Source: Comamonas halotolerans (GTDB lineage Bacteria; Pseudomonadota; Gammaproteobacteria; Burkholderiales; Burkholderiaceae_C). From it: a stretch of DNA of 64,000 bases. Positions 50,285-57,669 of the stretch are shown here, one piece after another (position 1 is the stretch's first letter; each line of letters opens with the position of its first letter). The position numbers and the translations under genes are program-made. Location of the stretch: NCBI RefSeq assembly GCF_030162935.1, contig NZ_JASAUZ010000045.1, positions 124,001 through 188,000 of the forward strand, given 5' to 3'. The notes under the pieces are model-generated. The model worked only from the letters and a program-made list of their open reading frames with translations, was not told the origin of the DNA and did no database searches.

Positions 50285-51601
50285 TTATTTGCAGTCTGTG
50301 CGGCGGGTCAGCTTCTTTTCCGCCAAATACTTGTCACCGTGTTCCTTCACCAGTGGATCAATCACGCTCTTGTCGGCCTGGTACCAATCCGAGGTGTATT
50401 TCCATTCCTTGCCATCCCAGGCGTACACGCGTGCTGCGCTGGAGCCCATGTGGTTGGCGCAGGAGGTGGACAGTGGCTGCATGACTTCGTCAAAGCCCAG
50501 TTCCTTGAGGCGCTGCGCGTCGAGCTTGATGTTTTCCATGCCCCAGCGCACTTGCTCGCCCGTCATGACCTTGCCTTTGCCAAACTTCTCTTGGGCAATG
50601 CGCACAGCTTCAACGGCCAGCATTTGCGTGATCACGCCATGCACATACAAGACTTCACCCACTTCGTTGCGTGGGCCTGTGCCTTGCTTGGCATCGTGAA
50701 CATGCTTGAGGATGTCTTGCATGACCTTGGACTGTGTGCCATGGCCGTGGAGTGACAATGCATTGAAGCCTTTGGCGCCACTGGCTACGTCGCGCACAGC
50801 AGGTTCAGTACCTCCCCACCAGACACTGAACATCTTTTCGCGGGGAAAGCCTGTGGCCTGTGCTTCCTTCAGTGCGGTGGAGTTCATCACACCCCAGCCC
50901 CAGAGCAGCAGGTAGTCAGGGCGGTTCTGGCGCACTTGCAGCCAGGTGGATTTTTGCTCCACGCCTGGAGCTGTCACTGGCATCAGCTGCAGGGTGAAGC
51001 CGTGCATCTGGGCACGTTTTTCCAGCAGTGGAATGGCATCTTTGCCAAAGGGGCTGTCATGGTAGACATAGGCAATCTTCTTGCCTTTGAGCTTGTCCAT
51101 GCCGCCAGCTTGTTTGCCTATGTGCTGAATCAGGATGTCGGCACCCGTCCAGTAGCTGCCCAGAAATGGGAAGTTCCACTGGAAGGCGTTACCGTCCTGG
51201 GAAATCGACAGACCGTAACCTTGCGTCATCAACGGGATCTTGTCGACCGGGGCTTTTTCGGTGACCGCAAAGGTGATACCGGTGGCCAGTGGCTCGACTA
51301 CAGCGACACCAGGACGTGTTTTCAGGCGTTCGTAGCACTCCACACCACGGTCGGTGGCATAGGCAGTCTCACACTCCTCGTAGGTGAGCTTGACGCCGTT
51401 CACGCCACCGTCGCGAGCGTTGATCATCTTGATGTAGTCCACCTTGCCGTTGGACCACGGAATACCGTAGGCCGCATACGCACCGGTGCGGTAGGTCAGC
51501 TGGGGGAAGAACTGCTCCTTGGCCTGTGCCGCAGCACCGGCTGTAAAGCCAGTCCCTGTTGCTGCTAGTGTGGCCGTCAGAATCAGACGTTGCAGGTTCA
51601 T
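50285..51601 (-). CDS. Branched-chain amino acid-type ABC substrate-binding protein (LivK paralogue 2)
   Basis: Periplasmic binding protein of 438 residues, signal peptide of about 26 residues ending AAAQ. It shares long stretches with paralogue 1: KIAYVYHDSPFGKDAIPLLE, ITAPGVEQKSTWLQVRQ-like segment here reading VTAPGVEQKSTWLQVRQ, and EAQATGFPREKMF. Differences cluster in the ligand-cleft loops (GWGVMNSTAL versus SAGVMTPTAI; WWGGTEPAV versus WWGGSDHDV), suggesting different ligand preference. GAGGAGA before ATG 51601 is strong. It lies 68 bp after livM. Confidence 0.9.
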   Translation of the reverse strand: MNLQRLILTATLAATGTGFTAGAAAQAKEQFFPQLTYRTGAYAAYGIPWSNGKVDYIKMINARDGGVNGVKLTYEECETAYATDRGVECYERLKTRPGVAVVEPLATGITFAVTEKAPVDKIPLMTQGYGLSISQDGNAFQWNFPFLGSYWTGADILIQHIGKQAGGMDKLKGKKIAYVYHDSPFGKDAIPLLEKRAQMHGFTLQLMPVTAPGVEQKSTWLQVRQNRPDYLLLWGWGVMNSTALKEAQATGFPREKMFSVWWGGTEPAVRDVASGAKGFNALSLHGHGTQSKVMQDILKHVHDAKQGTGPRNEVGEVLYVHGVITQMLAVEAVRIAQEKFGKGKVMTGEQVRWGMENIKLDAQRLKELGFDEVMQPLSTSCANHMGSSAARVYAWDGKEWKYTSDWYQADKSVIDPLVKEHGDKYLAEKKLTRRTDCK

Positions 51602-51669
51602 GGTTGTCTCCTCGTTGTGGAACGAATGTGCTTGTTGTCGGGGTATCTCTTGTTAATCAGCGCGGGCAC

Positions 51670-52746
51670 TTAGTGGGGGAAAGGCCAGACGCGCATCTTC
51701 TGCTTTCCGGTGGACCACAGCTTGGCGATGCCATGTGGCTCGACGATCAGGAACCAGACAATCAGGGCGCCAAAGATGATGAATTCCGCGTGCGAGATGC
51801 CTGCCGTGGAAATCGTCATGCCGAACATGCCTGCAAGTGCTGGCAGCAGCAGGTTCAGCAAAATGGGCAGCACCACAATGAAGGCCGCCCCAAAGAAGCT
51901 GCCCATGATGGAACCCAGGCCGCCGATGATCACCATGAACAGCAGCTTGAAGGAAATGTCCACAGAAAACGCTGCAGGCTCCCAGGCTCCCAGGTGCACA
52001 AAGCCCCACAGCGCACCGGCCACACCCACAATGAAGGAGCTGACCGCAAATGCTGAAAGCTTGGCGTACATGGGACGAATGCCGATCACGCTGGCGGCGA
52101 CGTCCATATCGCGAATGGCCATCCATTCGCGGCCGATCGCGCTTCGAACCAGGTTTTTGGCAAGGATGGCAATGACCACCAATATGGCCAGACAGAACAA
52201 GTATTTGGACTGAGGCGTCTGGATGGACATGCCCATCACCTCCAGGTTGTTCACCGAGACGGAGCCAGAGGGCGAATCGTTGGTGAACCACTTGATGCGC
52301 AGAAACATCCAGTCGCTAAAGAACTGAGCGGCCAAGGTAGCAACTGCCAGGTACAAGCCTTTGACGCGCAGGCTTGGCAAACCAAACAGGATGCCAAAGA
52401 AGGTGGCGCACAGACCGCCCAAAATGAGTGCCGGAATCAATGGCATGTCGGGAACACGTGCGACAAAGTTGTAGGCGCCGTAGGCACCAACCGCCATGAA
52501 AGCGCCGGAGCCCAAGGAGATTTGTCCGCAGTAGCCCACCAGAATGTTCACCCCCAGAGCGGCCAGCGACATGATCACCAGTGGCGTCAGGATGGCGAGA
52601 TAAAAGTAGTCGGTGGCGAACACCGGCACCACTACAAATGCTGCGGCAATCAGCAGCCACACAGCGATCTTGTCCTGGCGGATGGGGAAGACCTGCTGGT
52701 CGGTGCGATAGTTGGTCTTGAATTGGCCGTTTTCACGATAGAACAT
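51670..52746 (-). CDS. livM: Branched-chain amino acid-type ABC permease LivM
   Basis: Inner-membrane permease of 358 residues with about nine hydrophobic segments. Motifs: GYCGQISLGSGAFMAVGAYG, GLYLAVATLAAQF, IGREWMAIRDMDVAASVIGI and GGLGSIMGSFFGAAF, the last being the coupling-loop region. GAGGAGA before ATG 52746 is strong. It follows livH after 122 bp that includes a small hairpin (CTTTGCAC / GTGCAAAG at 52827-52845). Confidence 0.92.
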   Translation of the reverse strand: MFYRENGQFKTNYRTDQQVFPIRQDKIAVWLLIAAAFVVVPVFATDYFYLAILTPLVIMSLAALGVNILVGYCGQISLGSGAFMAVGAYGAYNFVARVPDMPLIPALILGGLCATFFGILFGLPSLRVKGLYLAVATLAAQFFSDWMFLRIKWFTNDSPSGSVSVNNLEVMGMSIQTPQSKYLFCLAILVVIAILAKNLVRSAIGREWMAIRDMDVAASVIGIRPMYAKLSAFAVSSFIVGVAGALWGFVHLGAWEPAAFSVDISFKLLFMVIIGGLGSIMGSFFGAAFIVVLPILLNLLLPALAGMFGMTISTAGISHAEFIIFGALIVWFLIVEPHGIAKLWSTGKQKMRVWPFPH

Positions 52747-52826
52747 GTGTGTCTCCTCATTTTTTCAACCGGAGCCAACGATCCTTGAGCAGAGGTGCGC
52801 GGTGTGCGCCTCGCTGGAAGATCATG

Positions 52827-52845
52827 CTTTGCACTGTGTGCAAAG
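52827..52845. repeat. Small hairpin between livH and livM
   Basis: Perfect eight-base arms CTTTGCAC / GTGCAAAG with TGT loop and no T-run; possibly an RNA processing or stability element in the operon. Confidence 0.4.
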
Positions 52846-52868
52846 CGCCCTCCGGGCTGACTGTGTTT

Positions 52869-53798
52869 TCACACACGGTCAATGATCTTTTCTCCAAACA
52901 AACCTTGGGGGCGGAACAGCAGGAACACCAGTGCAAGCACATAGGCAAACCAGATTTCGATGCCGCCACCGACGTAAGGGCCGAGGTACACCTCGGATAG
53001 CTTCTCCCCCACACCGATAATCAGGCCGCCGATGATGGCGCCGGGAACGGAGGTCAGTCCTCCCAAAATCACCACGGGCAGAGCGCGCAGCGCAACAGTG
53101 GTCAGGGTGAACTGCACGCCCAGCTTGGAGCCCCAGATCATCCCGGCCACCAGTGCCACGACGCCGGCCACGCACCAGACAATGACCCAGATGCGGTTCA
53201 GTGGAATGCCGATGGATTGCGCAGCCTGATGGTCGTCAGCCACCGCGCGCAGCGCCCGACCCGTGCTGGTTTTCTGGAAGAACACGGACAGGGCCGCGAC
53301 CAGACAGGCTGCGATCACCGCGGCAATCACGTCTTCCTGGTTGATCATCACACCGCCTTCAAACACCGAGTCCAGGATGAATACGGGGTCCTTGGGCATG
53401 CCAATGTCGATGGTGTAGATTTCGCTGCCAAACAGGGTCTGACCCACGCCTTCCATGAAGTAGGTGATGCCCAGTGTGGCCATCAGCAGTGTGGCCGCGT
53501 CCTGGTTGACCAGATGGCGCAGCACCAGTCGCTCGATCAGCCAGGCACTGATGAACATCATGGCCGCAGCCAGAACGAAAGCAGCTACGTTGGCAAAAAC
53601 TTTGCTTTCGATGCCCGTCCACTGCGGCATCCATTCCGCAAAGCGGGCCATGGCCAGGGCGGCGAACAGCACCATGGCACCTTGAGCAAAGTTGAAGACG
53701 CCGGAGGCTTTGAAGATCAGTACAAAGCCGAGAGCTACCAGCGCATAGAGCATGCCGGCCATCAGGCCACCGAACAGAGTTTCCAGAAAGAATGCCAT
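52869..53798 (-). CDS. livH: Branched-chain amino acid-type ABC permease LivH
   Basis: Inner-membrane permease of 309 residues with about eight hydrophobic segments. Motifs: LVALGFVLIFKASGVFNFAQ, ATLGITYFMEGVG, RALRAVADDHQAAQSIGI and LGGLTSVPGAIIGG. GGGGAGA before ATG 53798 sets the start. It pairs with LivM to form the membrane channel and lies 17 bp after livG. Confidence 0.92.
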   Translation of the reverse strand: MAFFLETLFGGLMAGMLYALVALGFVLIFKASGVFNFAQGAMVLFAALAMARFAEWMPQWTGIESKVFANVAAFVLAAAMMFISAWLIERLVLRHLVNQDAATLLMATLGITYFMEGVGQTLFGSEIYTIDIGMPKDPVFILDSVFEGGVMINQEDVIAAVIAACLVAALSVFFQKTSTGRALRAVADDHQAAQSIGIPLNRIWVIVWCVAGVVALVAGMIWGSKLGVQFTLTTVALRALPVVILGGLTSVPGAIIGGLIIGVGEKLSEVYLGPYVGGGIEIWFAYVLALVFLLFRPQGLFGEKIIDRV

Positions 53799-53815
53799 GT
53801 TGTATGTCTCCCCGC

Positions 53816-54601
53816 TCAGTGGCTCGTGCCCAGATAGGCGCGGATCACGTCTTCATTGCTACGTACCTCATCGGGTACCCCATCACCAATTTTCTTGCCG
53901 TAGTCGAGCACCACGACGCGGTCGGAGATGTCCATCACCACGCCCATGTCGTGTTCGATCAACACAATCGTGGTGCCGAATTCGTCATTGACGTCGAGAA
54001 TGAAGCGGCACATGTCCTGCTTTTCTTCCACGTTCATGCCTGCCATGGGCTCGTCGAGCAGCAACACCTGGGGCTCCATGGCCAGTGCGCGGCCCAGGTC
54101 CACGCGCTTTTGCAGGCCGTAAGGCAATTGACCGACGGGCGTCTTGCGGTAGGCCTGAATTTCCAGAAAGTCGATGATGTGCTCGACAAACTCGCGGTGC
54201 GCAATTTCTTCTTTCTCGGCAGGGCCCCAGCGCAGCGCCTGCATGAGCAGATTGCTTTTTATTTTCAGATTGCGCCCGGTCATGATGTTGTCGATCACGC
54301 TCATGCCTTTGAACAGTGCTAGGTTCTGGAAAGTGCGTGCCACACCCATTTCAGCCACCTGACGGCTGTTCATGTGGTCAAACTTCTGGCCACGGAAGGT
54401 AATGGAACCTTCCGATGGGGTGTACACCCCGTTGATGCAGTTGAGCATGGAGCTCTTGCCTGCACCGTTGGGGCCGATGATGGCGCGGATCTCATGCTCG
54501 CGGACATTGAACGAGATGTCCGTCAGCGCCTTCACCCCGCCAAAGCGCAGGCTGATGTTTTGGATGTCCAGGATGACATCGCCAATCTTCTTTTCAGTCA
54601 T
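53816..54601 (-). CDS. livG: Branched-chain amino acid-type ABC transporter ATPase LivG
   Basis: ATPase subunit of 261 residues. Walker A GPNGAGKSS (about 43-51), signature LPYGLQKRVDLGRALAMEPQ, Walker B VLLLDEPMAGMN and switch His IEHDMGVVMDISDRV are plain; the long C-terminal helix is LivG-type. It lies 27 bp after the acyl-CoA synthetase gene on the same strand, so both are one transcript. Confidence 0.93.
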   Translation of the reverse strand: MTEKKIGDVILDIQNISLRFGGVKALTDISFNVREHEIRAIIGPNGAGKSSMLNCINGVYTPSEGSITFRGQKFDHMNSRQVAEMGVARTFQNLALFKGMSVIDNIMTGRNLKIKSNLLMQALRWGPAEKEEIAHREFVEHIIDFLEIQAYRKTPVGQLPYGLQKRVDLGRALAMEPQVLLLDEPMAGMNVEEKQDMCRFILDVNDEFGTTIVLIEHDMGVVMDISDRVVVLDYGKKIGDGVPDEVRSNEDVIRAYLGTSH

Positions 54602-54628
54602 AGCTGCTGGTCTTTCACAGAGTCACTC

Positions 54629-56563
54629 TCACGCAGCGGCGCGTGCGGCGGGGAAGGTTCTGGCATCAATGATCTGAAGCGTGGCGCTCACGCTGCCGGT
54701 GCGCCCGTCTTCAAACTTCACCTGGGTCTCAATGAACTGCTCCCGTTTGTCGCTGTACAGCGCGTCGATGAGTACGGCGTATTTCTCAGCAATGAAGTTG
54801 CGACGCACTTTGCGTGTGCGGGTCAGCTCGTCGTCATCCGGATCCAGCTCTTTGTGTAATACCAAGAAGCGTGCAACTTGCGTGTCGGCCATCCCGGTCT
54901 CGGTGGCCAGATCGGCATTGACCTGGTTGATGCAATCGGCAATCAGCTCCAGTACCTTGGGTTTGGAGGCAAGATCCACATAGCCGCCATACGGAATGCC
55001 CTGTCGTTCGGCCCAATTGCCCACGGCCTCATAGTCGATATTGACGAAGGCACAGACCTGGTCACGCTGATTGCCAAAGCACACGGCTTCTTTGATTTGT
55101 GGGAAGAACTTGAGCTTGTTCTCGATGTAGTTGGGCGCAAACATGGCACCTTTGTTGGTCTTGCCCACATCTTTGGCGCGGTCGATGATGCGCAGGTGCC
55201 CATCAGCATCCAGCACGCCCGCATCACCCGTATGGAAGTAACCGTTTTCGTCAATCACTTCTGCGGTGGCATCGGGGCGCTTGTAGTATTCCTTGAGCAC
55301 CGAAATGCCTTTGACCAGCACCTCGCCGTTGTCGGCAATCTTCAGCTCGATGCCGGGCGCAGCCTGGCCTACGGTATTGAGCTTGACCTGGCCGTTTTTC
55401 TGGATGCAGACATAGGCGCAGGTCTCAGTTTGACCATAGAGTTGCTTCAGGTTGATGCCGATGGAGCGAAAGAACTTGAACAGATCTGGCCCAATGGCTG
55501 CACCGGCGGTGTAGGCAACGCGAATGCGTGACAGCCCCAGTACATTGCGTAGCGGCCCATAGATGAAAAAGTCGCCCAGGCTGTACCTGAAACGATCCCA
55601 TGCACCCACGGGTTTGCCGTCCAGAATGTCGGCGCCGACACGTTTGGCCAGGCTCATGCATTGTTCGTAGAGCCATTGCTTGGGCTTGGCCGCATCTTCC
55701 ATGCGGATGGAAACCGAAGTCAGCATGCCCTCAAACACGCGGGGTGGCGCAAAGTAGTATGTCGGGCCGATTTCACGCAGGTCGATGTTGACCGTGCTGG
55801 CCGACTCTGGGCAGTTGATGGTGAAGCCTGCCACCAGCCATTGCGCCACGGAAAACAGGTGGTCTCCCACCCAGGCTGGAGGCAGGTAAGAAATGATGTT
55901 GTCACTGGGCGTCAGTCCATCCACCTCGACCCCGCCTTGGGCCGCACCAATAAAGCTGGCATGGGTCTGGCAGACGCCTTTGGGTTTGCCCGTTGTACCA
56001 GAGGTGTAGAGGATGACGGAAACGTCATCGGTTTTGACGGCTTGCACTCTGGCTTCCCAGGCACCCGGGTTGGCGGCGTCCCACTGTTGTCCCAACTGCT
56101 TGAGCTGGGCGGTGCTGATCAAGCCCGTATCTTGGTATTTGCGCAGACCGCGGGGGTCGTCATAGATGATGTGCTGAATGCCAGGCACGGTTTCGCGCAC
56201 TTCCAGCAATTTGTCGACCTGCTCCTGGTTCTCGGCAAAGGCAAATGCGATGTCTGCATCCTGCATCACAAAACACATTTCCTGTGCCACCGCGTCCTGG
56301 TAGAGGGGAATGGGGACAGCTCCGAGGCTTTGTACGGCAATGAACCCCATGTACAGATGTGGGCGGTTGTCACTGATGAAAGCCAGGTTCTGGCCTTTGG
56401 ACAAACCCAGCGCAGCCAAGCCGCAAGCCATATGGCGCACGTCTTGGGCCACATCGGACCAGGTCTTGGTTTGCCAGATTCCGTATTCCTTCTCGCGCAG
56501 CGCCGCAGCGCCAGGCCTTGCAGCGGCATGCTGCAGCAGCAGATGCGGAAATGTTGATGCCAT
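54629..56563 (-). CDS. Long-chain/aryl acyl-CoA synthetase (AMP-binding)
   Basis: AMP-forming CoA ligase of 644 residues. P-loop-like motif LYTSGTTGKPKG (about 186-197), core motif YGQTET, FHTGDAGVLDADGHLRIID and the C-terminal lysine region are intact. Its length and the LPPAWVGDHLFSVAQWLVAG segment place it near the FadD15/long-chain type, but the liv-type importer beside it suggests a shorter or aromatic acid. GGGGA before ATG 56563 sets the start; an in-frame extension to 56644 lacks one. It is the first gene of the leftward cluster. Confidence 0.88.
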   Translation of the reverse strand: MASTFPHLLLQHAAARPGAAALREKEYGIWQTKTWSDVAQDVRHMACGLAALGLSKGQNLAFISDNRPHLYMGFIAVQSLGAVPIPLYQDAVAQEMCFVMQDADIAFAFAENQEQVDKLLEVRETVPGIQHIIYDDPRGLRKYQDTGLISTAQLKQLGQQWDAANPGAWEARVQAVKTDDVSVILYTSGTTGKPKGVCQTHASFIGAAQGGVEVDGLTPSDNIISYLPPAWVGDHLFSVAQWLVAGFTINCPESASTVNIDLREIGPTYYFAPPRVFEGMLTSVSIRMEDAAKPKQWLYEQCMSLAKRVGADILDGKPVGAWDRFRYSLGDFFIYGPLRNVLGLSRIRVAYTAGAAIGPDLFKFFRSIGINLKQLYGQTETCAYVCIQKNGQVKLNTVGQAAPGIELKIADNGEVLVKGISVLKEYYKRPDATAEVIDENGYFHTGDAGVLDADGHLRIIDRAKDVGKTNKGAMFAPNYIENKLKFFPQIKEAVCFGNQRDQVCAFVNIDYEAVGNWAERQGIPYGGYVDLASKPKVLELIADCINQVNADLATETGMADTQVARFLVLHKELDPDDDELTRTRKVRRNFIAEKYAVLIDALYSDKREQFIETQVKFEDGRTGSVSATLQIIDARTFPAARAAA

Positions 56564-56683
56564 TGCAGATCCCCAAAGTTTGATGCAATCGAGCGCCGAA
56601 TGAACAAGCGCCCGAAGCGCCTCAAGTTCACGAATTGAAGGCATCGTAGGCAGTGCTTTGACGTTTTCTTGTCTTTGCGACGA

Positions 56684-56697
56684 CTTTCCCGGGAAAG
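56684..56697. promoter_or_regulatory. Perfect 14-bp palindrome in the divergent promoter region
   Basis: CTTTCCCGGGAAAG lies about 120 bp upstream of the acyl-CoA synthetase start and 150 bp from the Crp-family start. It is a plausible operator, for example for the adjacent regulator. Confidence 0.4.
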
Positions 56698-56782
56698 ACC
56701 TAATCGGGTTTTTACGTGGAAGTTGACGAAATATGACGTGCGTTTACCGGCTTTTGACTTGAATCAGCCTGGCAAGACAATG

Positions 56783-56841
56783 AGCATGTGCGCTTGTCGT
56801 GGCAAACCCCATTGCCACGACAAAGCCGTCGCGCACATGCT
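56783..56841. repeat. Large interrupted inverted repeat (11 + 12 bp arms) before the Crp-family start
   Basis: Left arm 56783-56805 is contiguous (AGCATGTGCGC then TTGTCGTGGCAA); right arm is TTGCCACGACAA at 56812-56823 and GCGCACATGCT at 56831-56841, with a seven-base bulge. Loop is six bases. All 23 pairs are perfect. It ends nine bases before ATG 56850, so in the mRNA it would fold as a strong hairpin at the start region. Confidence 0.8.
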
Positions 56842-56849
56842 TATGCACT

Positions 56850-57605
56850 ATGAGCTTACGCACCTCCTTGTACCAACGTCGGCGCGCTGCTACGGCAGAA
56901 GAAATCGACGCCATTCCCTGGATGCATTCCTTGCTGCCGCATGAGCGCGAGCGCGCGATTGATGCCCTGCAGGTCACGCATGCATGCACAGGGGAATACG
57001 TGTGCCATGCGGGAAAACCGGTGACGTACTGGCTGGGGCTGGTTGAAGGCTTGCTGAAAATGAGTGCGGACAACGTTGATGGCTTGACGATGACGTTCAC
57101 CGGTGTGCCCCCTGGCGGTTGGTTTGGAGAAGGCACCTGTATCAAGAGAGAGCCTTATCGCTACAACATTCAAGCCTTGCGTAAAAGTGTGATTGCAGGG
57201 ATTGGACTGGACACTTTTCAATGGTTGCTGGACAACTCTTTGGGATTCAACCGCTTCATCATGAATCAGCTCAATGAACGCCTCGGGCAGTTCATTGCGG
57301 CGCGGGAGATTGACCGTATCAGCAACCCAGATGTGCGGGTAGCTCGCAGTCTGGCGGCATTGTTCAATCCGGTGCTTTATCCGGCCACAGGTTCGGTGCT
57401 TCGAATTACGCAGCAAGAGTTGGCCTATTTGGTCGGTTTATCACGCCAGCGGGTGAATGAGGCCTTGGCGACCTTGGAGACACATGGGGCCATCGTGGTG
57501 GAATACGGTGGGTTGCGCGTGCTGGATCTGCAGGCTCTGCGGGAAGGGCGTTTTGCTACGACCAAACGCAATAGCGCAGCAGAATCCCTGGTAGCGGGGA
57601 CATAG
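56850..57605 (+). CDS. Crp/Fnr-family transcriptional regulator
   Basis: A 251-residue cyclic-nucleotide-binding-fold regulator with a C-terminal winged HTH. The sensory domain is near residues 20-140 (ACTGEYVCHAGKPVTYW, GGWFGEGTCIKREPYR); the HTH is ITQQELAYLVGLSRQRVNEA. The four-Cys iron-sulfur motif of FNR is absent and cAMP-contact residues are not obvious, so the effector is unknown. ATG 56850 starts just after the inverted repeat; a GTG at 56799 would place coding sequence inside it and is less likely. No good ribosome site is visible. It is divergent from the CoA ligase/liv cluster and probably regulates it. Confidence 0.87.
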   Translation: MSLRTSLYQRRRAATAEEIDAIPWMHSLLPHERERAIDALQVTHACTGEYVCHAGKPVTYWLGLVEGLLKMSADNVDGLTMTFTGVPPGGWFGEGTCIKREPYRYNIQALRKSVIAGIGLDTFQWLLDNSLGFNRFIMNQLNERLGQFIAAREIDRISNPDVRVARSLAALFNPVLYPATGSVLRITQQELAYLVGLSRQRVNEALATLETHGAIVVEYGGLRVLDLQALREGRFATTKRNSAAESLVAGT

Positions 57606-57669
57606 TCTGAGCGGCCAGCAAGGCTGTGCAAGCGGGGTGACAATAGCGGCCTAACTCCAAGAGCCGAGC

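Noticed and set aside
56780-56944. A short forward frame with Cys/His-rich start (CACRGKPHCH) overlapping the Crp-family start
   Set aside because: It is out of frame with the regulator, crosses the inverted repeat, and has no ribosome site; coincidence is more likely than a leader peptide.
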